Of a stretch of DNA of 64,000 nucleotides, positions 21,901-33,900 are shown in pieces. Below the pieces are notes generated by a model, which worked only from the letters and a program-made list of their open reading frames with translations, was not told the origin of the DNA and did no database searches. Origin of the DNA: Anser cygnoides (Eukaryota; Chordata; Aves; Anseriformes; Anatidae); contig NW_027103067.1 of the NCBI RefSeq assembly GCF_040182565.1, forward strand, positions 930,001-994,000, read 5' to 3'. Position 1 is the first letter of the stretch. Every line of letters starts with the position of its first letter. The position numbers were made by a program, and so were the translations under genes.

Positions 21901-24900
21901 GCCTTGTTGGCGACGTCGTCGGGGGCACGGTGACGTCGTCGGGCGCGCGGTGACGTCGCCGGGGACGTGGTGACATCATCGGGCGCGCGGTGACGTCACG
22001 CCTCGCCCGCTGACGCCAACCGCCGGCGGCCGCCCCCGTCCCGTCCCGGCATCCCCCGCGCTTTCGCCGTTTCCCCCTTTTCTCCCCCCAAATTTCTGAC
22101 CCCGGCGACTCGAGGGGGGGGGCTCCCAGGTCTCCTTTACCCCCCCCCCCTGTTTGGGGGGCCCCAACCCGTCCCCCCCCCCGCGGCGCCGGCGGGAGCC
22201 GGTCGAGCCGGTCCGGGAGCGCAGCCGCCACCGCCCAGCGCCCCGACGGAGCCAGCGCCGCCGGACCCCCGGTACCGGGGTGGGGGGGGGACACACGGGG
22301 GGGGGGGGGTCGAGGGGTGGGGAGAGACCCTTGAGCTGGCCCCGGGGCCGTTTTGGGGGTCCTCGGGGGCGTTTTGGGGTCCCCAGGCCCCATTTTGGGG
22401 TCCTTGGGGCCATTTTCAGTTCCTGGGGGCGTTTTTGGGGTCCCCGGGGCGCTTTTCTGGTCCTCGGGGGCGTTTTTGGGTTCCTTGGGGCCATTTTCAG
22501 TTCCTTGGGGCCATTTTTGGGTTCCCCGGGGCCCTTTTCTGTTCCTCAGGGCGTTTTGGGGTCCCCACGCCCCGTTTTGGGTTCATTGGGGCCGTTTTCG
22601 GTTATTTGGGATCCATTTTTGGGTTCCTTGGGGGCATTTTTGGGTTCCCAGGGGCCCTTTTCTGGTCCTCGGGGGCGTTTTTGGGGTCCCCAGGCCCCGT
22701 TTTGGGTTCCTTGGGGCCATTTTCAGTTCCTTGGGGCCATTTTTGGGTTCCCCGGGGCCCTTTTCTGGTCCTCGGGGCGTTTCTGGGGTCTCCACTCTCC
22801 GTTTTGGGTTCACCGGGGCCGTTTTCGGTTATTTGGGGTCCATTTTTGGGTTCCTCGGGGCCGTTTCCGGTTCCTCAGGGGCGTTTTTGGGGTCCACACA
22901 CCCCGTTTTGGGTTCATTGGGGCCGTTTTCGGTTATTTGGGATCCATTTTTGGGTTCCCCAGGTCCATTTTTGTGTTCCTCGGGGATGTTTTTGGGGTCC
23001 CCAGGCCCCGTTTTGTGTTCCTCGGGGGCGTTTTTGGGTTCCTTGGGGCCGTTTGCGGTTCCTTGGGGCCGTTTTTGGGGTCCCTAGGCCCCGTTTTGGG
23101 TTCACCGGGGCCATTTTCGGTTATTTGGAGCCCATTTTTGGGTTCACCGGGGCCCTTTTGGGTTCCTCGGGCCCCATTTTGGGTTCACCAGGGCCACTTT
23201 TGGGTTCCCGGCCCCATTTTTGGGTTCCTCGGGGCCATTTTCGGTTATTTGGGGCCCTTTTCGGGTTCCCCGGTCTCCTCCTTGGGTTCCCCGGCCCCAT
23301 TTTTGGGTCCATTTGGGGCCCTTTTGGGTTCCTTGGGGCCGTTTTGGGGCAGCTTTGTCCCTTTGGGGTCTTCCCTCCCCCACACCCCGTCCCCAAAATG
23401 CCGGCCCGCACCAACACCCCAAAAGCAGCACCCAGGGGTGTTGTGCCCCCCCCCCACACACACCCACTCCGCCAGGTTCGTTAAGCTAACGAGCACGGGG
23501 CGCTGACGAGGAGCCGTGCTCTTGGTAGCCGCAGGGGACGGCGCCAGCCCGGGATCGCCGCCGCCCGCGGGGGCCGATTCGGTCCCACGCGAGCCCGGGT
23601 TCTTGGGAGCAAAAGCGTCCCCATAAAACCCCCAAATCAACCCAAAAATGAACCCGGGGACCCCCCCCTTTCCCCTGCCCCCCCCCCAAGGCACGACCTT
23701 GGGAAGCCGGCGGCGCCCGGGGCCCTCGAGCGCCGCCGATAAGAGGGGCGAGAGAAATGCCAGGCATTTGGCACGGCGGGGGATGGGGGGGGGGGGGCGA
23801 CGGGAGCCCCTCCGAACGGGGCAAAAAATCCCTTTTTGGGTCTTTCCGCCCCGCCGCGGCTCCTTCCCCCTCGCGCAGCCGGGAAAACCGGCGTAAACCC
23901 ACGCCGCTTTCGCCGTTCCGGGCGGTTTTCACCCCAGTTTTCGGACGGCGGCTCTGCCCCGCCTTCACCCTCGCCCGCCGAGCAGGGGGGTCGCGATGCG
24001 GGCGCCGGTTTCCCCAAAATCCCCCAAATCCCCCCCAAATCTCCCCGGCGGCTCGGCCATATGGCGAGCGGCGCCTCCCGCCCCGTTGCCACAGCAGTTT
24101 TTTGGCAGAAAACCGCCGTTTTCTTCACCTTCCGATCCCCGGGGGGTTGGGAGGCGGCACGAAGGCCCCGGTTTTAGAAGGAGGGGGAGGAAAACGGGGT
24201 TTTTTACTCCAAATCCCACCGTTTTGGGGTCGGGGGGGGGACCGTGAAGCCCCCCACCCATGGGAGCGCCCCGCGGCGGTTGCGCCATCGGCGGGTGAGA
24301 AACGAAAGCTTCCGCCGGCGGCTTCCTCCTGGCGGGGAGGGGCCCCCCCGACACCCCCTCCTTCCTAATTAACCGCCTGAGCGTTAATTAGAGCTTTTCC
24401 CCTCCGGGGGTGCCCTTTTTGTAAGCTGGGGGGGGTGGGGGGACGCGGCCCCCTAAAACCGGCCCCAGGGCCCCAAAATCCTGCGGTGTTTGGAGCTTCC
24501 CCCAGTTTGGGGGGGGGGGGCTGCTCGTTTTGGGGGAGAATCCGTGTTTCCGGGTGACCGGCTGCGGGGAGGGGGGCGCGGGATTTGGGGCTGGATGTTT
24601 GGGGTTCGGGCTGGGAGATTTGGGGCCGATTGTGTCAGGTTCGGGCTCACGGATTTGGGGGCGAAGTTGTGGAGTTTGGGCTCACGGATTTGGGGCCGAA
24701 TGTGGGGGTTTGGGCTCGGAGATTTGGGGCTGAAATTGTGGGGTTTGGGCTCACGGATTTGGGGTCAAACGTGGGGATTTGGGCTCAGAGATTTGGGGCC
24801 AAATGTGGGGGGTTTGGGCTTGGAGATTTGGGGCTGAAATTGTGGGGTTTGGGCTTGGAGATTTGGGGCCAAATGTGTCAGGTTTGGGCACAGAGATTTG

Positions 24901-27900
24901 GAGCTGAAATTGTGGAGTTTGGGGTCACGGATTTGGGGTCAAACATGAGGGTTTGGGCTTGGAGTTTTGGGGCTGAACTGTGTGGAGTTTGGGCTCGGAG
25001 ATTTGGGGCTGAACGTGTGGAGTTTTGGGCTCACGGATTTGGGGTTGAACATGGGGGTTTGGGCTCAGAGATTTGGGGCCAAACGCGAGGCGTTTGAGCT
25101 TCCTGATCCAGCGGGACCCCCGGCATCCAAACTCCCCGGTTTCGGGTCACCCCCCCGTTTTTATTGCCCCCTCCCACCCCCCATTTTGGGGCCGGATCCC
25201 GGTACCCGGCTGCCCCGTTTCCGGCTCCTCCGGGCCCCATCCCACCCTAATCCCACTGCAAATCGGGGTTCGGGGGGCCCCCGGGGCCCCTGCCCTATGT
25301 CTCCCCCCCAGGGACGGTTTCCGCCGGAACCGTCCCCCCCCACACCTCATCCCCGTCCCCCCCCTCCGGGGGAGCCCGAAACCGCGGCGCTTGCGTCAGG
25401 TATCGGGGGCGGCTCCCGGCCCGCCCGGGGCGCGGCTGGGCGCACCCGGACTTTGCTCCCCGCCCCGCCGAGCCCCCCCCCCCCCCAAAAAAAAATAAGG
25501 GGGTGGGGGGGCACCGTATCCCCCCTTTTTTTTCACCCCCCCAAATTTTCCCCCGCAGCCGGCGCTGGGCCACGCGGAGGGCAAGGGGGGCGGGAAGCCC
25601 ACCATGCTGCGGGGCCGCGGCTCGGCCCCGTCCGCCGAGGAGCAGCCCCACGTCGGCAACTACCGCCTGCTGAAAACCATCGGCAAGGGCAACTTCGCCA
25701 AGGTCAAGCTGGCCCGCCACGTCCTCACCGGCAAGGAGGTGGGTGGCACGGGGACGGGGTTCCGGGGGGAGGTCTTCCCCCCCCCCCCGGGGGGTGGCAC
25801 CGCCGCGGAGACGGGGGCTTGGAGTTTGTCCCGTGGGGACGGGGTCTGGGTGCTCGCCCTGGGGGTGACACCACCGTGGGGACGGGGTCTGGGTGCTCCC
25901 CCTGGGGGTGACACCGCTGTGGGAATGGGCTCTGGGTGCTCGTCCTGGGGGTGACACCGTGGGGACGGGGTCTTGGTGGTCACTCTGGGGGTGACGCCGC
26001 CGTGGGGACGGGGTCTTGGTGCTCGCCCCATGGGGACGGGCTCCGGGTGCTCATCCTGGGTGCTCGCCCCATGGGGATGGGGTCTGGGTGCTCCCCTGGG
26101 GGTGACACCACCGTGGGGACGGGGGCTTGGAGTTTGTCCCGTGGGGACTGGGTGCTCACCCCGTGGGGATGGGGTCTGGGTGCTCGTCCTGGGGGTGACA
26201 CTGCTGTGGGGATGGGGTCTGGGTGCTCGCCCCATGGGGACGGGGTCTGGGTGCTCACCCTGGGGGTGACACCGCTGTGGGGACAGGGTCTTGGAGTTTG
26301 TCCCGTGGGGACTGGGTGCTCGCCCCGTGGGGATGGGGTCTGGGTGCTCGTCCTGGGGGTGACACCGCTGTGGGGATGGGCTCTGGGTGCTCGTCCTGGG
26401 GGTGACACCACCGTGGGGACGCGGTCTTGGTGCTCACCCCATAGGGACGGGGTCTGGGTGCTTGTCCTGGGGGTGACACCACCATGGGGACAGCCTCTTG
26501 GTGCTCACCCTGGGGGTGACACCACCATGGGGACAGGGTCTGGGTGCTCGCCCTGGGGGTGACACCGTGGGGACGGGGTCTGGGTGCTCACCCCATGGGG
26601 ATGGGCTCCGGGTGCTCGCCCTGGGGGTGACACTGCTGTGGGGACGGGGTCTTGGTGTTCACCCCATGGGGACGGGGTCTGGGTGCTCATCCTGGGAGTG
26701 ACACTGTGGGGACGGGGTCTTGGAGTTTGTCCCGTGGGGACTGGGTGCTCGCCCTGTGGGGATGGGGTCTGGGTGCTCGCCCTGGGGGTGACACCACCGT
26801 GGGGACAGGGTCTGGGTGCTCGCCCCATGGGGACGGGCTCTGGGTGTTGGTCCTGGGGCTGACACTGCTGTGGGGACGGGGTCTGGGTGCTCACCCCATG
26901 GGGACGGGGTCTGGGTCCTCATCCTGGGGGTGACACCACCATGGGGACGGGGTCTGGGTACTTGTCCTGGGGGTGACACCGCTGTGGGGATGGGGTCTTG
27001 GTGCTCGCCCCATGTGGACGGGCTCTGGGTGCTCGTCCTGGGGGTGACACCCCCATGGGGACAGGCTCTGGGTGCTCGCTCCATGGGGACAGGCTCCTGG
27101 TGCTTGTCCTGGGGGTGACACCGCTGTGGGGACGGGCTCTGGGTGCTTGCCCCATGGGGATGGGCTCCGGGTGCTCACCCTGTGGGTGACACGGCCATGG
27201 GGACAGGCTCCTGGTGCTCACCCTGTGGGTGCCACCACCGTGGGGACAGGCTCCTGGTGCTCGCCCCAGGGGTGACACCGTGGGGACAAGTTCCTGGTGC
27301 TCACCCCGTGGGTGTCACCGCCGTGGGGACGGGCTCTTGGAGTTTGCCCTCTGGGTGACACCATGGGGACGGGCTCCTGGCGCTCGCCCCGTGGGTGCCA
27401 CCGCCGTGGGGACGGGCTCTGGGTGCTCACCCCGTGGGTGCCACCGTGGGGACAGGCTCTGGGTGCTCCCCCCGTGGGCGACGCTGCGGGACGGAGGCGG
27501 ACACGGGGACGGCCCCAGGCTCTCGTCCTCGCCGCGTGAGCCCCCACCGTGGCGTGGGGACAGCCCGGGCCCCCCCCATTTCCCCACCCCCACCCCCCCC
27601 CTGAGTGCCACCGTGGGGCAGGGACAGCCCTGGGGACACCCGTGGGGACAATCCCGTCCCTCACCCGCCTCCCCCCCGCCCCGTCCCTGCAGGTGGCCGT
27701 GAAAATCATCGACAAGACGCAGCTCAACTCCTCCAGCCTACAGAAGGTGAGGACCCCCCTCAACCCCCCGTGTCCCCCCCCCCAGTCCCCCAGGGACCAT
27801 CGGGGTGCCGATTTGGGGACGGGGACGAGGGGGGACACGCGCACGGTGTCTGACCCCCCCATGTCCCCGCAGCTCTTTCGGGAAGTGCGAATAATGAAGG

Positions 27901-30900
27901 TCCTGGAACCACCCCAACATAGGTGAGCCCCCCCCCGGTGCCGTGCAGGGGCTTTGTGCCCCCCTTCTCCTTGGGGATGGGGTGGGGGCTGCAGAGGTGC
28001 GGGGGGTCCCGGGCGCACCCCCCAGCCCCGCTCGGCCTCTTGCAGTGAAGCTCTTTGAGGTGATCGAGACGGAGAAGACGCTCTACCTCGTCATGGAGTA
28101 CGCCAGCGGGGGTGAGCCGCGGGACGGGGACGGGGGGCAAGGGTGGGGACAGGGGGACGGGGATGGGGACAGGGGGACGGGGCAGGGGACACGGAAGGGG
28201 ATGGGGGGGCAGGGTGATGGGGACAGGGGGACGGGGGCGGGGACAGGGCAGGGGATGAAGATTGGGGATGGGGACGGGGACAGGGAGTGGGGACAGGGAC
28301 GGGGACAAGGATGGGGGACAAGGAAGGGGACAGGGCAGGGGACAAGGAAGGGGACAGGGAGGGGGGACAGGGTGACAGGGACAAGGTTGGGGACAGGGGA
28401 TGGGGACTGGGACAGGGCAGGGGATGAGGATTGGGGATGGGGACAGGGCAGGGGACAAGGCTGGGGGATGAGGACGGGGACAGGGCTGGGGGACAAGGAA
28501 GGGGACGGGGCGACGGGGACAAGGATGGGGACGGGGACAGGGCAGGGGATGAGGATTGGGGATGGGGACAGGGCAGGGGACAAGGATTGGGACGGGACAA
28601 GGATGGGGACAGGGCAGGGGACAAGGATGGGGGACGGGGATGGGGACAGGGCTGGGGGACGAGGAAGAGGACGAGGATGATGGCAAGGATGGGGACAGGG
28701 GGATAGGGACAAGGTTGGGGATGGGGACAGGGCAGGGGACAAGGATGGAGATGGGGGGATGAGGACGGGGACAGGGGGATGGGGACAAGGATGGGGACGG
28801 GGACAGGACAGGGGACAAGGACTTGAACAGAGGGATGGGGACAAGGACGAAATACAAGGACAGGGACAGGGAGAGGGCAGGGGACAGGGACAAGGCCACC
28901 TCTCACCCCCTCCCTCTCCCCCAGGCGAGGTCTTCGACTACCTGGTGGCCCACGGGCGCATGAAGGAGAAGGAGGCCCGGGCCAAGTTCCGACAGGTGGG
29001 GAGGGGGGGGGACGGACACCCCCTAGGGACCCCCGGGGGGGACACCGCGACCCCGGGGGACCCCCGTGTGACGCCCCTGGGGGCGGGGGGGCCCCCCCCT
29101 GTGACACCCCCCGTCTCTTGCAGATAGTGTCTGCCGTGCAGTACTGTCACCAGAAGTTCATTGTACATAGAGACCTGAAGGTGAGGAGCCCTGGGGGGGG
29201 GTGTGGGGGGGCTTCTTGGCACCCGGGACCCCCGGGAGCACCCCCCAGCCCCCTGCGGTGCTCCTTGGGTGCCCCACTTCTGCCCCCACAACCCTCCTGA
29301 ACACCCCCCCCCCCCCAGGGTCACAGCGTCAGGCCCCTGCCCGTCCCCAGCCTCAGGGCAGCACCCGGGACCCCTGGGGTGGCACCCGGGGACCCCCCCG
29401 AGTCCTTTGGGGACACCCCCAGAAAGATCTGGGGACCCCTGGGGTGGCACCTGGGTACACCCCCAAGGTCCTTCGGGGACACCCCCAGGTCCCCCAGAAA
29501 CACCTGGGGACCCCCGAGTTGTCACCTGGACACCCCCAGCCTCCCCAGAAACACCCGGGGACCCCCAGGGCATCACCCGGACACCCCCGGGTACACCTGG
29601 AGACCCCTGGGGTGGCACCTGGACCCCCCAGGCCCCCTGGAACCACCCGGGGACCCCCAGGGCAGCACCCAGACACCCCCAGGTCCTTCAGGGACACCCC
29701 CGGGTACACCTGGGGACCCCTGGGGTGGCACCTGGACACCCCCAGGCCCCCTAGAAACACCTTGGGACCCCCAGGGCAGCACCCAGGGACCCCCAGGTCC
29801 TTTGGGGGCACCCCCGGGACAGCAGCCGGACACCCCCAGGCCCCCTGGAAACACCCGGGGACCCCGGGGCAGCACCCAGAAACACCCGGGGACCCCCAGA
29901 AACACCCGGGGACCCCCAGGGCGTCACCCGGACACCCCACAGGACTCCCGGGACAGCACCCAGACACCCCCAGGCCCCTGGAAACACCCGGGGACCCCCG
30001 GGCCATCACCCGGACACCCCCAGGGTCACGTTTGGGACCCCCAGGGTCACGTTTGGGACCCCCAGGGTCACATTTGGCACCCCCAGGGCTGCGTTTGGCA
30101 CCCCCAGGGCTGCGTTTGGCACCCCCAGGGCTGCGTTCGGATGCCCCAGCAGCCCCCAACCCCCCCCCGCGGCGCTGACCCCCGTCTCCCACCCCCCTCT
30201 CCGGCAGGCGGAGAACCTGCTGCTGGACGCCGACATGAACATCAAGATCGCCGACTTCGGGTTCAGCAACGAGTTCACGTTCGGGAACAAGCTGGACACC
30301 TTCTGCGGGTCCCCCCCTACGCCGCCCCGAGCTCTTCCAGGGCAAGAAGTACGACGGCCCCGAGGTCGACGTCTGGAGCCCTGGGCGTCATCCTCTACAC
30401 CCTGGTCAGCGGCTCCCTGCCCTTCGACGGGCAGAACCTCAAGGTAACGACCCCCCGAGTCATTGGGGGTCTCCGGGGGCTGGTTTTGTCCCCCCCACGT
30501 CTCCTCTGACGGGTGTTGCCCCCCCCGCCTGCAGGAGCTGCGGGAGCGGGTGCTGCGGGGCAAGTACCGCATCCCCTTCTACATGTCGACCGACTGCGAG
30601 AACCTGCTGAAGAAGTTCCTCATCCTCAACCCCACCAAGCGGGGCACCCTGGAGGTGAGGGGGCGGGCGCCCCTTGGAGACCCCCAGCGTTGTCCTGAGT
30701 GCCCCCAAGACCCCCCACCATTCTCCTGTGCGTCCCCAGGGTGTTTCTGGGCACCCCCAAAGAAACCCCAGACACCCCCAGCATGGTTCTGGGTACCCCC
30801 AGCATGCTCCTGGGGCAACCTCGGACACCCCCAGGGTGTTCCTGGGCACCCCAAAGACCCCCAGATACCCCCCAGCATGGTTCTGGGTACCCCCAGCGTG

Positions 30901-33900
30901 CTTTTAGGGCACCCTTGGGGCCCCTCAGTGTGTTCTTGGGCATCCCAAAGACCCCCAGACACCCCCAGCATGGTTCTGGGTACCCCCAGCGTGCTCCTGG
31001 GGCAACCTCGGACACCCCCAGGGTGTTCCTGGGCACCCCAAAGACCCCCAGATACCCCCCAGCATGGTTCTGGACACCCCCATTGTGGTCTCGGGCACCC
31101 CAAAGACCCCCAGAGAGCCCCAGTGTGCTCCTAGGGCACCCCTGTACAACCCCAGCTTGCTCCTGAGCACCCCGAAGACCCCCAGGCCCCCCAGCGTGGT
31201 TCTGGGTACCCCCGGAGTGCTCCTGGGGCACCCCAAAAAGCTCTGAACACCCCCAGCACAGCCCCAGGTGCCCCTGGAGCATCCCTCGCCCCCCCCAAAT
31301 GGCCTTGCATACCCCAGAGACCCCAAACATCAGCCCCCAGAGACCTCAGGGTGCCCCCTGGGACCCCGAATGTCACCCTAGAAACCCCCTGACCCCCCCC
31401 CTTTTCCCTCGTTGTCACCCCCCCCCCGCAGCAAATCATGAAAGACCGCTGGATGAACGTGGGCCACGAGGACGACGAGCTGAAGCCCTACATGGAGCCC
31501 GTGCCAGACTACAAGGACCCCCGGCGGACAGGTGGGGCCGTGGGGTGCCCTATATCCCCTTGGGGGATTTGGGGTGCCCCCCCGGGTCCCCTAACGAGCC
31601 TGGCTGTCCCCCAGAGCTGATGGTGTCCATGGGGTACACGCGGGAGGAGATCCAGGAGTCGCTGGTGGGGCAGAAGTACAACGAGGTGATGGCCACCTAC
31701 CTGCTGCTGGACCACAAGAGCTCGGAGGTGCGGGGACCTTGGGGACAGGAGGGGACACCGCTGCGGGGGGGGGGGACACCGCGGGGTGGGGAAATGGGGA
31801 CACAAAGCCCGGGGGGGACACAGCAGGGAGCGGGGCCACCAAGGGGAGGAGAGGGAAGGGACGCGGGGGTCACCGTCCTCCCCCGGGGGTGTCCCCACGT
31901 CACACCCTGAGCCTGTGACCCCCCCCAGGCCGTGTCACCGTGTCCCCCGCTGCCCCCCCCCACCCCCCCCCCGTGCCACCACGTCCCCATCTCCGCGTCC
32001 TCGTGCACCGGCTGCGTCCCCGTGCCCCGGCGTCCACGCTCCCCCTCGTGTGTCCCCCCCCCAACCTTGTCCCCTGTCCCCCCCCCGTCCCCTCGGTCCC
32101 CTCTCACCCCGTGTGTCCCCCCCCCACCCCCCAGCTGGACGAGAGCCTGGCGCTGAAGCCGCGGGCGGCCCCGGACCTGGCCAACAGCTCAGCACCCTCG
32201 CCGGCGCACAAGGTGCAGCGCAGCGTCTCCACCAACCCCAAGCGCCGCGTCAGCGACCAGGGTGAGCCCTGCGGCGTGGGGGGGGGCAGCATGGATGGGC
32301 CCCCCCACAGCTTGGGGATGGGACCCCCCCCCAAGCTTGGGGACATCCTGGGGGGCACAGAAGGGGGTTTCGGGGGGGTGATGCTGATTTCCCCCCCGCC
32401 CCCATCAGCGACCAGGGTGAGCCCTGCGGCGTGGGGGGCAGCATGGATGGGCCCCCCAACAGCTTGGGGTTGGGACCCCCACCACGGCTTGGGGACATCC
32501 CGGGGGGCACAGAAGGGGTTTTGCGGGGGGGTGATGCTGATTCCCCCCATCAGCAACCAGGGTGAGCCCTGCAGGGTAGGGCAGCGGGGAAGGGCCCCCC
32601 CCCTCCAACAGCTTGGGGACATCCCGGGGGGGCACAGAAGGGGGTTTTGGGGGGGGGTGACGCTGATTTTCCCCCCCCCATCAGTGACCAGGGTGAGCCC
32701 TGCGGGGTGGGGGGGGGCAGCGGGGATGGGCCCCCTGCACGGCTTGGGGACGCCCCTGGCGGGGAGGGGGGGGGGCACAGAAGGGGGTTTAAGGAGGGGT
32801 GACGCTGATTTCCTTCTGGGGGGGTGACGCTGAATTTCCCCCCCGCAGCCGGCCTCTCCATCCCCACCTCGTCGTCCTACTCAAAGAAGACGCAGGCGGC
32901 CAACGCCGAGAACAAGCGGGCGGCGGCGGCAGCGGACGAGGAGGGGGGGCGGCGAGCGGGCAGCACTGCCAAGGTCCCCCCAGCCCCCTGCCCGGCCTCG
33001 AGCGCGCCAAGGGCACCCCCTCGCCCTCCACGGTCAGCGCGGGGTGCTCGGGGTGGGGGGGGGGGGGCACGGTCCCGGGGGGGTTTGGGGTGGGTTTGGG
33101 GGGTCAGGGGGGTTTTGGGGCGGGTTTTGGGGGCCGGGGGGGCGGCGTGTGGGTTTAGGGGGCCAGGGGGGGCAGCAGCTGTGTTTTGGGGTGGGTTTGG
33201 GGGCCGGGGGGCGGTGGGGGGGGTTTATGGGGCCGGGGGCGGCAGCTGTGTTTTGGGGTGGGTTTGGGGGGGCTGGGGGGTGGCAGGTGGGTTTATGGGG
33301 CCGGGGGGGGGCGGCGGGGGGGGTGGGGTGGGTTTGGGGGCCTGGGGGGGGCGGAGGGGGGGTTGGGGTGGGTTTGGGGGACCTGGGGGTGGCTGGGGGG
33401 GGGTTGGGGGTCGGGGGGGTTTTGAGGTGGGTTTGGGGGTCAGAGGGGTTGGTTTGGGGGCCGGGGGGGGGGCGGGTTTGGGGTGGGTTTGGGGGGCCTG
33501 GGGGGCGGGGGGGGGTTTTGGGGTGGGTTTGGGGTCTGGGCGTCCTGGCACCTACCTTTTGGGGTGGGTTTGGGGGCTGGGGGCCTGGTACCTGCATTTT
33601 TGGGGTGGGTTTGGGGGACTGGGGTGCCTGAGTCCCCCGTTTGGGGTGGGTTTGGGGGCCGGGCCATCTGGTCCCTGCATTTTTGGGGTGTTTTTTGGTG
33701 CCAGAACCCCTGTTTCCTCTATTTTTGGGTGGTTTCGGGTTCCAGAGCCCCCTTTTCCCCTATTTTGGGGTGTTTTGGGGTTCCAGAGCGCCCCTTTCCC
33801 CCATTTTGGGTTGCTTTTGGGGTTCCAGAGCCCCCCTTTCCCCTATTTTGGGATGGTTTTGGGGTTCCAGAGCCCCCTTTCCCCATTTTGGGTTGCTTTT

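Noticed and set aside
22154..23506. FGVLG-rich 450-codon + frame in MARK2 intron 1.
   Set aside because: The repeat unit explains it; adjacent frames are equally open.
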